Shown: one piece after another, positions 12,195-27,100 of the stretch
Layout of the letters: each line of letters begins with the position of its first letter
Position numbering within the stretch: the first letter of the stretch is position 1
Assembly: GCF_963259705.1 (NCBI RefSeq)
Contig: NC_081850.1
Span: forward strand, 32,393,799-32,457,798
DNA from: Myotis daubentonii
Taxonomy: Eukaryota; Chordata; Mammalia; Chiroptera; Vespertilionidae
Direction of reading: 5' to 3'
Length of the DNA: 64,000 nt
The notes under the pieces: model-generated
The model's database searches: none
The model's input: the letters and a program-made list of their open reading frames with translations, nothing else
Told to the model about the DNA's origin: nothing
Program-made: the position numbers and the translations under genes

Positions 12195-15100
12195 AGTAAA
12201 TAAAATAACGTGCTTTAAAAAAGGAAAGAGCACAGCTTTGATGTGAGACAAGTCTAGTACAGATACATGCTCCAGTTCACGTTAGCTATAAGTCCTCCAT
12301 CCATTTATTTGCCTGTTTATAGCGAGTTTGTTTATGTTTTAAAAAATGAGGTAATACCTACCTTGCTGTAGCATTACACAGATTAATTTGAATAGCAAAG
12401 CATAGTACCTAACATGGTGCTTGGCAGATTGTAAGAATCAATAAATGGTAACTATGATTTTTGAGAGGTTAGCATTGCATAATGGACCTTGGACTTAGGC
12501 GGTAGAATCCCTAGCTGTGGTGCTTACTTACAGTGTAACACTTGAGTAAGTAATCTTTTTTCTCTTCAGTTAGCTCACATTAAAATGAGGAATTGCCTAC
12601 CTTGGAGGGTTTTTTTGTGTGTTTGTGTTTTTGTTTTTGTTAAGAATTAACGAGATAATTTATATAAATCATGTTTGCTTATTACCACTCCTAGGTCATG
12701 TTGTGAAGCTCTTTGGTAAATTGCGTTATTTATTTAAAGTCATTGTCAATGTTTTCCTCAGCCAATATCATATTCAATGGTGAAAAACTGAAAGCTTTTT
12801 CTCTAAAGTCAGGAACAAGAAAAGGATGTCCATTCTCACCACTATTATTCAGCATAATTCTAGAAGTCCTAGCCAGAGCAGTCAGGCAAGTGAAATAAAT
12901 AGAAGTAGATGCAGATGACATGATTCTGTATATAGAAAACCCTAAAGACTACCAAAAATATTTGAAACAATAAACAAATATAGTAAAGTTGCAGGATACA
13001 AAATAAATGTACAAAAATCCACTGCTTTACTATATACTAGCAATGAAACTTCAGAAAAATAAATGGGGGGAAAAATACCAATTTCATTTGCAATTGCAAC
13101 CAAAAGAATAAAATACCTAGGAATAAACTTAAAGGATGTGAAGGACCTATATACCGAAAACTACAAAACTATTAAAGATTAAAAAAGGCACAATGAAATG
13201 AAAAGATATTCTGTGTTCATGGATTGGAAAAATCAATATAGTTTAAATGGCTATATTACCCAAAGATTTAATGCAATTCCCCATCAAAATCCCAATGCCA
13301 TTAAAAAAAAAAAAGAGCAAAAAAAATCATCAGATTTGTACGGAACCAAAAAGACCCTAAATAGCCAAAGCAATCCTGAGAAAAAAGAACGAAGCCAGAA
13401 ATATCACACTACCTGACTTGCAAATTATACTATAGAGCTATGATAATCATAACACCATGGTATTGGCAGAAAAACAGACACATAGAAGAATGGAATAGGA
13501 TTGAGAGCCCAGAAATAAAACCACATGTATATGGGCAAATAATTTTTGATAACCCAAAAATACACAATGGAGAAAAGAAAGCCTTTTAAAAAATGGCAGT
13601 AGGAAAATTGGAAAGCCACATGCAAAAGAATGAAACCAGAAGCAGTTTGTCCCCATGTACAAAAAATAATTCAAAATGGATCAAAGGCCTAAATATAAGA
13701 TCTGGAACAATAAATTACATAGAAGAAAACATAGGTACTAAACTTACGGACCTTGGTCTTAGAGAAGATTTTATGAACTTGACCCCAAAGGCAAGGGGAG
13801 TAAAGGCAAAAATAAATGAGTGGGACTATATCAAACTAAAAAGCTTCTGCACAGCAAAAGAAACCAGTAAAACAAAAAGGCAATCAACTGAATGGGAGAT
13901 GATATGTACAAACAACAGCTCAGACAAGGATTTTTAATATCCAAAATATATATAAAGAACTCATACAACTCAACACCAGACAAATAATTCAATTAAAAAA
14001 TGGGCAGAGAACCTGAACAGCCACCTCTTCCAAGAAGACATACAAATGGCCATCAGATATGAAAAAATGTTCAACTTCACTAGCTATTGGGGAAATGAAA
14101 ATCAAAACTACAATGAGATACCACCTCACACCTGTTAGAATGGTTCTTATCAACAAGACAGGTAATAAGAGTTGGAAAGGTTGTGGAGAAAAAGGAACCC
14201 TATTCATTGCTGGTTGGAATATAAACTGGTACAGCCACTATGGAAAACAGTATGGTGGTTCCTCAAAAAATTAAGAATAGGGTTACTGTATGACCCAGCA
14301 ATCCCTCTTCTGGGTATCTACTTGAAAAACTCAAACATTTCATTTGCAAAGATATATATACTCCTATGTTTATTGCAGCATTATTCATGGAGGCCAAGAT
14401 ATGGAGATAACCATAGTGTCCTTTGATAGAGGATTGGATAAAGAAGATGTACATATATACTATGGAATACTGTTCATTTGTAATAACATGGATGGACCTT
14501 GAGAATATTATGCTAAGTGAAGTGAATCAGTCAGAAAAAGCTAAGAACCATATGATTTCACTCCCATGTGGGATATAAAACTGAAACTGATAGGCACAGA
14601 CAACATTGTGGTTGTTACCAGTGTTAAGAGGGGATGGCGGCAGGTAGTAAAGGGGGCTAAATATATGATGATGGAAGATGATTTGACTTTGGTTGGTGGG
14701 CACACAATGCAATATACAGGTCATGTATTGTAAAAATGTACACTTGAAATCTATATGATCCTATTAATGTCACCCCTATAAATTTATTTTTTTTAATTGT
14801 TTTCATGCAAGATCTTACCTGCATAGGATAATGTTTAAAAAGAAGCAATAGGGTGTATGTAGAGCAAAGTTACTTTATTTACTTAAACTCATTTTTCCTT
14901 TTGAAAAAAACAGTAACTTTTAATTTTCCCCTACAAATGATTGAGAATTAAATTAACTTTTAAGTATTTACAATTAATTTTTATCCCATTACATAGATTG
15001 TAAGCTCCTGAAGGACAGTTTCCATTTTATAATTCTTTGTTATTCCCATAAATTGTATAATGCCCTATATCTCTTGTTGGATAATTAACAATCAACTTAT

Positions 15101-18100
15101 TATTAGTTGATTTTGTTAATTACAAGTGGGGAGAAAACATATTTACTTTTTTCTTTTTTAAAAAATATGGAACGCTTTATGAATTTTGCATGTCATCCTT
15201 GTGCAAGGGCCACGCTAATCTCTATCATTCCAATGTTAGTATATGTGCTGCTGAAGTGAGCACAAAACATACTTACTTTTAACATGATCTGAACTATGTC
15301 TCATGTCAGGTTAGATACACAGATATACTTCAATCTATGCTATGAATTTTATTTAAGAATATAAATTTATATTTCCCGGTGATTTTTGATTACACAAATG
15401 ATTAGGTAGGTGCACTTTAAAGAGAGATGTTTACTTTGCTTTACAACTGGTCATTGAATACTGCCAAAGTCAGCACTTGAGGAAAGATTAGATGAGTGAA
15501 GAGCTAAAGGGATAGAAAAACTTTGTTTTCTGAGCTATTGAGAGGATTTTTACATTGGGTTGGCTAAATAGGCAATAGTCTTCAGAGTATAATTCTATGC
15601 AGGTTCCTGACTATGTAAGTTATTGTTAAAGGTAAGATTTTTTTTTCCTTATGTGACCTCATTTTAAGTTGTGAATTAAATTTTAACTGAGTTGTAGTAA
15701 TGTGACTCTTTTGATAAATCTTATTACAGTAAATTCTGATACTGTGCAGCACATTGGAGATTGTAATAATTTGGTTCTTATATAAAGAATTATGGCATTT
15801 GTTTATGTGTCTGTTATAGGTAGTTATAGTTGAATGTTTGCTGTTACTAGGACTTGTTTTGATTCATCATTTTTATTGGACTCAGTGGAATCCATCTGTT
15901 ATAATTTAACTTTCAAGGTTCTATGTAATATTTTTGTTAATGAAGGGTAATATTAACAGCATTATGAAGTTTTTCTCTTTTAATCTTGAAAGGAAAAAAA
16001 TCCATATCTAAAAAAGCAATCACAAAGAAGAGGAAAACTGTCACAAAGTTACCTACTGTACCAGAATTTCAGGTAAGTGTTTTAGTTTTCTCTCAACATT
16101 TTTTTTAAAGTTTTGTTTCAGTGTTTGTATTGTTTGTAAAGAAATTAGCTAAATTCCACGTAGCACACACATACTTTCAAAGAAATGTTTCCAACTGTGA
16201 CTTTTTTCCCTACAAGTACAGACATAGCTGGTACTTATGAGTTAATCTGCTAGTATTTCAAACAAATTTTTATCTCTTACTTTTTTCTGATAGAAATTTC
16301 TTTTTTATATACTATACTGTTTTGTAGAGGTAGTTTAATAGAACTATATATAAAAGTAAACGTGTAAATGAAAGTCTTCCAAGAACAAGCCATATATGTG
16401 CATGGAAATATTGCCAAGGTAATCCATTTTTATTTATTTTGGCACTGTAGAAATGGTTGAATTGTTAATATGAAAAACAAATCTTTTAACTCTTAGTTAT
16501 TTATAAACTTTAGAAAGAATATTAAGTAAAGGTTAATTCAATTGTCTTTAAACATTTCTGCAAGAAGAAAAATAATTATATGACAACCATGTGACTATAT
16601 GAAGAGTTTTTTGTTTGAAGCTGATACTAGAATAAGCAGAATCTCACCCTAATTAAATATTTTTATTTTCTGTTTTATAAAAGATGTTTTCTTCAACAAA
16701 TGATTCTTTCTTTAAAAATTTCTTTGTATTGGTGTGTCCAGTTCATTTCCAAAAGTTCTATAACCTAATACTTCATTGCCACAAATAAAAATGATGTTAA
16801 AATGAGTTTCTATGAGTCAATTTAAGTAAAGAAAAAAATAAAGGCGTAATTTTGAAAATATTGATAGTATGTAAAGTGAGTTTAACAGTTACATATATCC
16901 AAAAATGTATACATCTACTTTTCAGTAAAAGTTCTGTTTTTGGGAGTATTTCTTTGAAAGTTATTATTTGGTAAAGTTACTAATTGTTCTTGGAAGACTT
17001 TCATTTACACATTTTCTTTTATATATAGTTCCATTAAATTAATATTTTTAAATGAACAAAGAAAGAAACATGTTTTTCTCTTGGTATTTTAAAATAGAGT
17101 ATTAAAATGTTTTTTTAAAACATAAAGTAACTTGATTCTAGCCTATTCAGTAAAATGTGTATTTACTTTTTATTTAGAGGCCTTTCTATCATTGTTTGTA
17201 CATGTTTTTAAATGCTATAATAGTATATTATCATTTTTCCATTGTTGTCATACTAGCCTTTGCTATTTCTTTTACTCATTTTTCCCGTAATCCTTCAAAG
17301 TATTCTGGCCTGATGTTGGTATTTGTCTCCATTCCTATCTTTAGTGGATGGACTTCTATATGTAATGACTGACATAGACCGAGTTTTAAAATAAGCAGGT
17401 GGTATTCATTAGTAAACCATGAAATCAGTGGATTGCATGACCAGCATTTCTTTTATAAGTTAACAAAGTTAAAATAGAAATTAAAAGAGTGTGTTCAATA
17501 TAATAAGGGTAATATGGTTTCATGAAACTTTGATTTTAATCGTGTGTGTGTGTGTGTGTAACACTGACATGCAATGTATTTTTTACCATGGGTTGTAAGC
17601 AAAAGAGTTTTAAAAACACTGTCTTAAGTTAGGCTTTTAGTCAGTTACTAACTATGTACTTACCACTCTCAGAAATTTAAGGTCAAAAGTACATGTTTTG
17701 CTAGATTGTGCTATTTTAAATAAATGAGTGAAGGAAGAAAGGGAGGGAGAGGAGAGAGAAAGGGGAATGAGGGGTGGGGGCTAAAGATGGGAAATAGACT
17801 ATGACAATAGTGGTTCTTATGTCTAGTTTACAGTTTGAATACCATGGTATTATTCATAAAGGAAATTGACACCTGTCTCCCAGGAAATAGGTCATTTGCT
17901 TCAAATAAGCAAAGAATAGTAGATAGTATTAGTCAGTAGTAAACTTCGTTAGAGTTTTGCCTCAAAATAATTTTATGTAAAGTTTGTTTTTTTAATTATT
18001 TGGAAGTTCCCCAATGTAAGAAGACTGATCACTATTTACTAAAGAAGTGAATTTATTTCCTTCACAAAAGTTCTAGCATTGTGACACCTAACACCTCAGA

Positions 18101-21100
18101 TTCTGCAAATTTTTTTATCCAAGTTGTTTTAAGTATCACATTTCTAATATTAAACATAAAAATACTATATAGAAATGGTTAGCTGGAAGATTTGCTTCAT
18201 GGTATTTATTCTAAAATGCCTTCTTGTAAGTCCTAATGAATTAAAGTGAATCCTATTTTGACGTCAACGAAACTAGAAATCAAACTTGTCTGCCTGTTTG
18301 TGTCCAGAAGAATCCAGGTTTATTTATATACCTACTTAATATCTATATCTCAGTTTAAGAAAATAATTATCCCATCCCTGTTTAAAGTTTACACTGTAGA
18401 TATTCAAATGGTGGATTGGATTTATTCTTTTGTGTGTACTGTAAAAGAACTAACCATATCTATGCCACTTTTTCCTAAGTGATGTCAGTGGTTCTCAAAC
18501 TTTAGATAGTATAAAAATAATCTGATACCTTTATTAAAAATGAAAGCTTTTGGGTTTCATCCTTGATTCAGTGAGTTTACCAGTAATCTGCATAGTGGTT
18601 AATTATATGGATTCTGGAACCAGGCTGTTTGGGTTTGAATGCCAACTTTACCATTAACTCTGAAACTTAGGTAAGTTACTGAACCTCTTTGTAATTTCAA
18701 TTCCTCATCTGTACAATGGATAATAATAGTACCTACCTCAAAGGGTTGTTGTGAGGATTAAATGATAGAGCTTACTATTTTCTCTCTTGGTATTATTATT
18801 TTTTTTTTTCAAATAAACATGCCATATGCTTTAGACAAAAAAAAAAAAAAAAATACTGTGTTATGAGTAGGAAAATCAATTAGGAATTGGCTCAAGAGCA
18901 TGTATTAATTATTAGACCTTTACCACTTTTCCAGCTGCTTAAGTCCTTGAAAGAAATCTTAGATTTGGTCATGTTTCATAAGTCATGAAATCTCATGATT
19001 AAGCTTATAAGAATTTGAAAAGTGAAAAGAACCAAGTAATATTATTTGCATCATTATATTTAACCAGAAGAAAAAACTTATGCTTAGCCCTACTCTAGTG
19101 TTGAGTTATACATTTGGTATATAGGGGAACTTGTCAAATTTTTTTTAGTCAAATGGTTGCAAAAAATTAGGAAATATATTTATTTTAATAAAATTTTTAC
19201 CAAAAGCCTTTTACTTTAATTTGTGTAATTGAGAAAGAAATCTTATATATGAATTCTCATTTTGTACATAATTATAACAAAGTCAGAAAGTATTTTATTT
19301 TTTAGAAAGTATTTTAAAACCTTAGTGTGTCAAGCCAAAATAAGTTTAAACTTATTTTAAAACAAGTTCTTAAAATAGCTTAAAAGCCTTAGTTACCATG
19401 ACTCTGCTTTTTATTGGTAATCAAAATCTTTCATATAATGCACACTTGCTCCTGTTCTGTATGTCATTTATCCTAAAGGCTGCTTTGCAGAGGAAATTCA
19501 GAATCCAGCTAAGACTTTAAGTAAAAGTATTGTTTTAAAATGTAAGCATAAACTCACTGAACCTTAATACCTCTAAAACAACAACAACTGTGTTTCTCCA
19601 TTTAACCAATGAAGAAACTAAGGAATATGAAATAAAGTACTGCCCTAATGTAAAAATTGGGACCAAAATTAAAATTAGAGTTTTAAGTGCTTCACTATGT
19701 TAAGGATCTTTTGATTACATTATTATTTTGAATTGCTACCTCTTAAGATAAGTATTTCTAACTTCAGCTTTTTGTTTCACTTTTAACAGCATGGGTTTTT
19801 ACTTATACCTTAAAATTATTTTAATTTTTAAATATATATAGTACATTGGGAGAAACATCTGTTTTTAATCATATAGTAGTAAAAAATATTTTAACTTGTT
19901 AATCAGATTTATTTTTTACGTCACACAAGATATTCTTATTTGCAAGTTTTAAAGAACTCATTATTGCTGGTATGGTGATCATAAGAAGTGAGAAGGAATT
20001 TTCCTGTCAGTTTTAACAGATAGTAATATAATTTTAGCTTAAGTACAGTATAAATTTTTAATTTACAGCATGCATGTAGTGTTTTGCTCACAATTTTCAT
20101 AATAAGTTATATAAGAATGTTTTATTAGAATGGTAGTGAACATGATCCATTTCATTTGGACCTGTTCATTTTGACTTTTCTGCCTTGTATCCCTTTGTTT
20201 TTTTAATATAATTTACTATATTCTTTTATTTTTGTATGCTACCTTACTCCTTTTGGATATATAAAATACATATCTCTCAAACCTACTGAGTTTATAACCC
20301 AAAGGGCAAAATTTTTAACTTGAAGTAGTAATAAAGTAAGGAATGAATTATTTTGTAATTTTTCTGAGATGGGGTAATGGGGTTCTTTTGATCTCTGTGG
20401 GACTTCTCCTCTACTACGCACACACATTTCTGCTGCTTGAGTTGAAGCGCGGGCCTTTTAATATTTGCCATTTAATAGAAATAAAAGGTTAGATATAGTA
20501 AATTAAATCCTAAAACTATAATACATTTCCAGTTGTTAGATTTTGTTTTGTTTTGTTTTGTTTTGTTTTGTTTTGTTTTGTTTTGTTCTGTTTAGAAAGA
20601 CCCTTTAAAGAACATGGTATAATAGAAGAAGGATGAATCCCAGGTTCTGTGGTTTTCCCTACCAGTGTGTTATCTTAGGTTAGTAACTATTAGTTTTAAC
20701 TAGCATGTATACACCTTTTTAGCCTAGGCCAAGGTTTGGACCAAATTACATATTTTTGGTCCGTTTAGCTTGTGGTTGTGTCATGGATTGCATCAAGTGA
20801 AAGGTTAACTTGAGGGGAGATTGGGACTGCCTTAAAGAGGTTCTTCTTGGGGGATAAAACTCTTCTTGTAACCCCTGCAGTGTGACTGAAAACTGTCATG
20901 AATCTTGGCAATGCAGTCCAACTGTAATCTGAGCTGCTGTGGAGCTTTTCCCCAGCCCCTCCGAGGCCCTGAGCCTCAGATATGTTTTTCAAATTCAAGG
21001 TAATGAGAAAGAGGTTTTAATAAGGTGTTTTGCTTCATTCAAGAAATGCATCTGTTTTCCTCATTAAGGCGAATTTTAGTTATTGGATTGGTTGTATTTT

Positions 21101-24100
21101 TAAAAGCATCATTTGAAGTTGAGTTGAGTTTAAATAAAGGCCACAGATATGCCTTACTTTATAAATCAGAAGAACTATAACAGTTGCATAAATCAAATTA
21201 TTTTTTTTTCAATATTAGTAACAAAATTAGAATTATATTCCTATACAAGAATTTGTAATAGTTTAATTTTACCCTATTTTCGGTATGTTACGTATGTAAT
21301 ACAAATTTATGTAGAGAGAGGTATGTATTAATATACTAGAGGCCCGGTGCACGCTGCAGCAACCACCTCTGCCTCGGCCCCCGCCGCCATGGTGGCTGCC
21401 TCTGCCTCTGCCCCCTGCCACTGCTGCTTCATCCAGAAGGTCATCCAGAAGGACGTCCACTCTAGTTAGCATATTACGCTTTTATTATTATAGATAAAGG
21501 GTATAAATTGTTATGGAGATATTAAGTCATTTTAAGATAATATAAAAGTAAATATTACTAAAACTTTTGACTCTCAAATTCAACAAAATTTATGTTTAAA
21601 AGTCATGTCAGTTATTTTAAGAAACAGTTGTCTTCTCATTGTGCATTTAATTCAGTATTCCATCCCCTGTTTGGAAATTTATCTTTATGAATGTCCATAG
21701 TCATTAGTCCTTAGTACCATAGGTTTCAGTGGCTATGCAGTTTTGTAATTCATAATCATTAAATATCTTCCTGTTCAAAAGTGTGATCTGAAGACCATAC
21801 CTGGGAACTTGTTAGAAATGCAGAATCCTAGGTCCCACCTCAGACCTCATCAAAAACCACATTTTAATAAGATTCCCGGGTGATTCTTATGCACATTAAA
21901 GTTTGAGGAGCACTAATTTAGTACAACTAAATAACTGGGTAAGCCACTTGAAAGTGTTATTTTATATAGCTCGTAGACTGTGGAAATCATTCATGGTTTG
22001 ACTTCAGAACTGTTATTTATTCCTTTAAATTGAATATAAATATTTGTTGACCTCATGGCTAATTGTTAATTAAAAGATCTTTACTTTTTTTAGGGAATGT
22101 TTAGTTGTAGGAATATATGTTTTCATTGTAATTATAAGTTTCTAAAAACTATATGCAAAATATGCTATTATTTTTTTTTGTAAAATAAGACAGCTAAGAT
22201 GCAAGTGAAAATTCTTCTGAGCTTTGCTATCTGTGCAAATTAGAAATCTTTGCTATGATATGAACTAGTATACCAAGTTCAGTGAAAAGGGGTGTAACCA
22301 ACCATCTGTAAGCTGTGGGCCAAATTTTACATGAGAGTCATAATAGCAGATTATATAGTGGGAAGTTTAGTTTCCACTGAATTCTCACTAAAAATCTGGT
22401 GTAGGGCCAACATTGTTCTTAGGCTTTAATAGAAATTGAAGACAATTTTGTTCTTGAGGCACTTACATGGTTAACCACTCCATTGCTTGACTATCAACAT
22501 TTCTTCCATAACTCTAGACTGGCAAATGGGAATGTGTAGTTTGTAATAAATATTAGTTGTACTGTTTTGCTAATATATTATGTACTGTTTTCTACTCTGG
22601 AATTGTTTTGAGTTACTTAATTGTATAATCTTACCTGCTTTGTCAGTTCTGTGAGTTTGAAATTATATAGCTATTTCTAATAATGGTATTTTAATACTAA
22701 TTATAATTTATATCTTTGATAAATTTTCCTTAGTCTATTAGGTTGAGCCATATTGCCATTTTTGTAGATCAAAGGCATTTCAGCAATTTCATATAATTCA
22801 GTCTAATAATAAAGGAAGTTTAAGGGGCTCCTAGTCTCCCATTTTAGTTATTCATTAGTCACTAGGAATAATCTTATTGTAACACTTTTCCTTTTGTCAT
22901 TTTTGTTTATTTGTTTCTTTTAAAAGAAAGTATGCCTTTTAGGAAAACAATATTCTTACACATAAATTAATGAATAAACAAGGGCTGAAAAATCAGTGAA
23001 TTAATAGCTTTATAAGTATAGTATATTTTTAAAATTATCACACAGTATAAACATTACAGCGAGACTTTGATTAATCTAAAACTTTTCCTCTGTAGGTGGT
23101 TGTAGTTTTGTTTTAAAATATGAGCTTAAATTATTTTAGGAAAAATGTTAAGTATATTAAACGAATTGGAAAAACTCAGTATAATTTTACAAGAACTAAA
23201 ATGTAGTTACTAATATTTTGTTGCTGACACTTTACAGTTTAAAACTTTAGTAATTAAGTCAAACTAGTTTGATTATTAATAATTAAAAACCAATTATTTT
23301 GGCCATTTTTTTAATATTACCAAGTGAAATAAAATGAGCCACACAATTATGAAAGGAAATGTGTGGAGATGGTCTTACTAAAGAACTACTAAGATCATAT
23401 TAAGAATGTGTACTTAATTTCATTTTTATCTTTGAATATATCACGTGTAGTTGAAGTCCTTAATTAGCAATCCCAACACCAATAATACCGCTTGTTTAAT
23501 TGTGTAGTTAGCAAACCAAAGCAAAGGTATGACAGTTCTCCAGGGGTGCATTTATTCACCTACTAGGAGACTGCCTGGTGAAGTATTTCTTAAAAGGTGA
23601 TTCAGTAACCAGTGAAATCTAGGGTGAGTTTCCAGATCTTTGTCATTCTGGGCTGAAAGTTAAGAATGTTAAAGCTACGTGTATTTTAAAGCAAACTGAG
23701 GGATAGGGAAGAGGGGTGAAACCACCGATGTTGAAATTTCAGCTATTTTTATACTAAGCCTGAAGTTCATACATCATAAAAATATATTTTAAAGTATAAA
23801 CTGCAGAGCTTTCTTTGGTTTTAGCTATTACAAATAATTGTGAATTCAGTGTGTGTTGAAACAACTTCTGTTACCACATTTTGGGTGTTTTATATTATGT
23901 GTTATCAAGCTGTGTTTTTGTGTTTTATTTTAGCTTATTTGCACTAATCTTGATGAACTCAGGGACTTAATCACAAAAATCGAGAATGAACTCAAAGATC
24001 TGGAAAACAGTAGAAAAAAATCGGTAGGTGTTGATCCAAAAGTTCTATCTATTATTGTCAGCATAAAAATTTATTCCTTTTTTCTAAAGCCTTTTTTATC

Positions 24101-27100
24101 TTGTTCTCCTGGATGACATAAAAATTTGCAATGAACAATAGAAACATTGTTTCTTTTATTCCTCCTGTGTGGTCTGCTTTTTATTTTTAATAGATAAAAA
24201 TTGTGCCGGAGCAAGTAAATTAATTTTGTTTGCCTGGTTTATATCAGGTATAATTTTAGATATTTCCCAATATACTGGTTGGTCGTTGTCTGACTGGTTG
24301 TTTTTTGGGTAATGCTTACCTTGGAAATATTCTTAATAATTATGTGCTTTCTATGAAAGTTTATTGCTTAGTAACATAAAATTTTAATTAGCTGTGACAT
24401 AAATAACAGATGTAAATTGTTTAATCTTGCCCCAGATGTTTTGGATACATGCCTAAAAATGTCTTAAGAATCTTTGCCAGCTAAAGGTCTTCTTTTAACT
24501 TTCACTATATATTCTAAATTCTAAATTAATCCTTATTTCGTATTGTTCTTGAGAATAGAGTATAGGGGCATTATATTTATTCACTCAATACTTGGTAAAA
24601 CACTCATTTATTTAATCAGTACTACCTATTTAACTGGCATTCATAGTTCGGTAATTTCACAAATTTAAAAATCAATCATCATTTTAAAAAATCGCTTTGT
24701 TTTATCCCTTAGGAATGTCATGAAGCCCTTTTTAGGTCTTTGCTCAGAACCTGTTAATCTAGAATTATGTATAAAATAAAGTTAGTGATATAGCAAGCTT
24801 TATATCAACAGATTTATAGTAGTCATTTTATATGCTGTTTAGAAAAGACATATTGGTAGCATTCTGAAGGGAGGAGACTGAAGTATCATAAAATTACAAC
24901 CTTCCAAGATTATTTTAATATAGAAGTGAAACAGCTTTAAGCATATCTGAAGTCCCTCATGTGATACCCCTGAGAATATCGCTATAATCTAACAGAATAA
25001 TGTTCATAATGATAGTCATCAATTAACAAGAAAATATTATGTTCAATGTATAATCTGAGAATGCAAAAATATATATTATAAAAGTATTTCATTAAAAATT
25101 ATTTATACCCTTATTAGAATCTTTTATTTTCATATATACACACATACACTTTTTGGTATATGGACATTCTCTTGATTTGGAACACCAAATGGTGCTTTAA
25201 AATTTACTTCTGTGATATATTTCACAAACAACATTTATATTAGACTATTTTCTCCTCAGCCAAAGTTTTCAAAAATATATTTGATGTTATATGCTCATAA
25301 AGGACTGATGTTCTGTAATAAGAAGAAATAATATTTTAATCAGGGTGTTACAGGTTTTTTGCAGAAGCTGTTTATTTTAGTGTTTATTATTTTCTATACT
25401 TTATGACTCCAAACAGAATTTTGTTAAGTTAATTTGCTAATTGGTTTTTATGCTTTAGTAAAACATAATATATCTTAATTTGTTCCCATATTATAAATCA
25501 GGGTTTTGTTTTTAAGCATAATTGATTTATGTACTTATTTATATCATGTATTGTAAGAGAAAAAGACTTCTGCACACATCCTAGAGTTTTTCTATGAAGC
25601 CATCTACCTCACTTCCATGTGGTATTATGAGATACTAGGGGCCTGGTGCACGAAATTCGTGCACTGGGTGTGTGTGTGTGGGGGGGGAGTGTCCCTCAGC
25701 CCAGCCTGCCCCCTCTCACATACTGGGAGCCCTCAGGCGTTGACCCCCATCACCCTCCAATCGCAGGATCGGCCCCTTGCCCAGGCCTGCCGCCTCTGGC
25801 CTAGGCGTTCGGCCCGGGCAGCGGGGACCCGCAGCTGCAGCGGCCCCACAATCGTGGGCTTCGCTTTAGGCCCAGGCAAGGGACCCCTAGCTCCTGGGAC
25901 TGCCAGCTTCGACCGTGCCCAGCTCCCATCGCTGGCTCCACCCCTACTTCCTGCTATCACTGGCCAGGGCGGCAAAGGCACCTGATTCTCCGATCATGGC
26001 TGGGGGGCAGGACAAAGGCGGCCCCAGGGCCGCCTTTGCCCTGCCCCCCAGCTCTTAGCTCCCCCCTGGGTTTCCGATCACTGTCAGTGGCAGGGGGCTT
26101 CTTCCTGCTTTCCCTTTGGCCTCCCTGCATTGTGCCTACATATGCAAATTAACCGCCATCTTGTTGGCAGTTAACTGCCATCTCAGTTGGCAGTTAATTT
26201 GCATATAGCCCTGATTAGCCAATGAAAAGGGTAGCTCGTACACCAATTACCATTTTTCTCTTTTATTAGTGTTGATAAGCATATTGCCTACCTTCACAGG
26301 AACAAGTAGAAGAGTGAAAAAAAACTATAAATTACAAATACTTAGCACTCTAGTCCTTGGGGACATGTAGGTTTTAATTGATTAGATTTCATGTCTCTAA
26401 ATTTTTAGCTTGTCCATGACTCCTGGTATTTGCATATCAGTTTTAAAATATGATTTCTGTTCTTCAAGAAATAGAAGTTCTTGGAATTGTACTTAGTAGG
26501 GATAATCTTATTGAGATTACCAACGTATAGGCTGCCTAAAAGGTTTTCATGAACAGCTTATCCCAACCACTTAAATGGCCACGTAGCGTTCTAAAGGAAA
26601 TATACAGTTAAAAGTTGGCATTTCAGTATCATTTCTTTTTCTTTCTTTCTTTCTTTTTTTTTTTTTTTGCAAAAGCTAATACTGAGTGTGATAAATATTA
26701 GTTGCAGGAATTAACTTTATTGAATGTTTATGTTAATATTGAATACCAGTTTATTTGTCTGGTATCATTTGAAATACACTATTCCACATAACTGAATTTT
26801 CTACATAACTGAAATTCATCATTCAATGGAAAATTTCCTACCTCCTTGTACTGTGTTGAACACAATTTAACCCTTTCTTGATTATTCAAGTATCATTATG
26901 AATACCCATAATTGTACTAATACCCTAAAAATCTGTTAATATCAATAACTAAACATATACCAAAAGGCCTTTATGCTATGTATTATGAAGGTTTTTGTTT
27001 GTTTGTATTTTTGCTTTTGTTCTGTCTCTTCATTGTCAGTCTGTCATTTCTTGTGTGTGTCCATGTACTTGCCCTGCCTGATCTATACTGTGGATTACAA

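Larger units (their letters stand above)
4114..15992 (+). other. BRD10 intron, 11.9 kb
   Basis: It contains a mariner remnant (4729), about 3 kb of plain AT-rich sequence (5150-8250), an antisense L1 interrupted by a Helitron/hAT composite (8264-9770), MIR copies, SINEs, a sense L1 (12750-14790) and a U6 pseudogene (15161). 5150-8250, 9770-10090, 10320-11310 and 15290-15990 show nothing recognisable beyond AT-rich intron. Confidence 0.85.
16073..23933 (+). other. BRD10 intron, 7.9 kb
   Basis: Mostly AT-rich unique sequence. It contains an inverted repeat pair (16331-17041), simple repeats, MER5 and MIR fragments around 18.5-18.8 kb, a (TTTTG)n tract, a small Helitron (21336) and a MER5A (21779). 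No gene signal in 17.1-18.4, 18.9-20.5, 20.6-21.3 or 21.95-23.9 kb. Confidence 0.85.

Noticed and set aside
15161..15263. Functional U6 snRNA gene
   Set aside because: The catalytic ACAGAGA box is damaged, and the flanking duplications and tail show a retroposed copy; no proximal promoter elements are seen.
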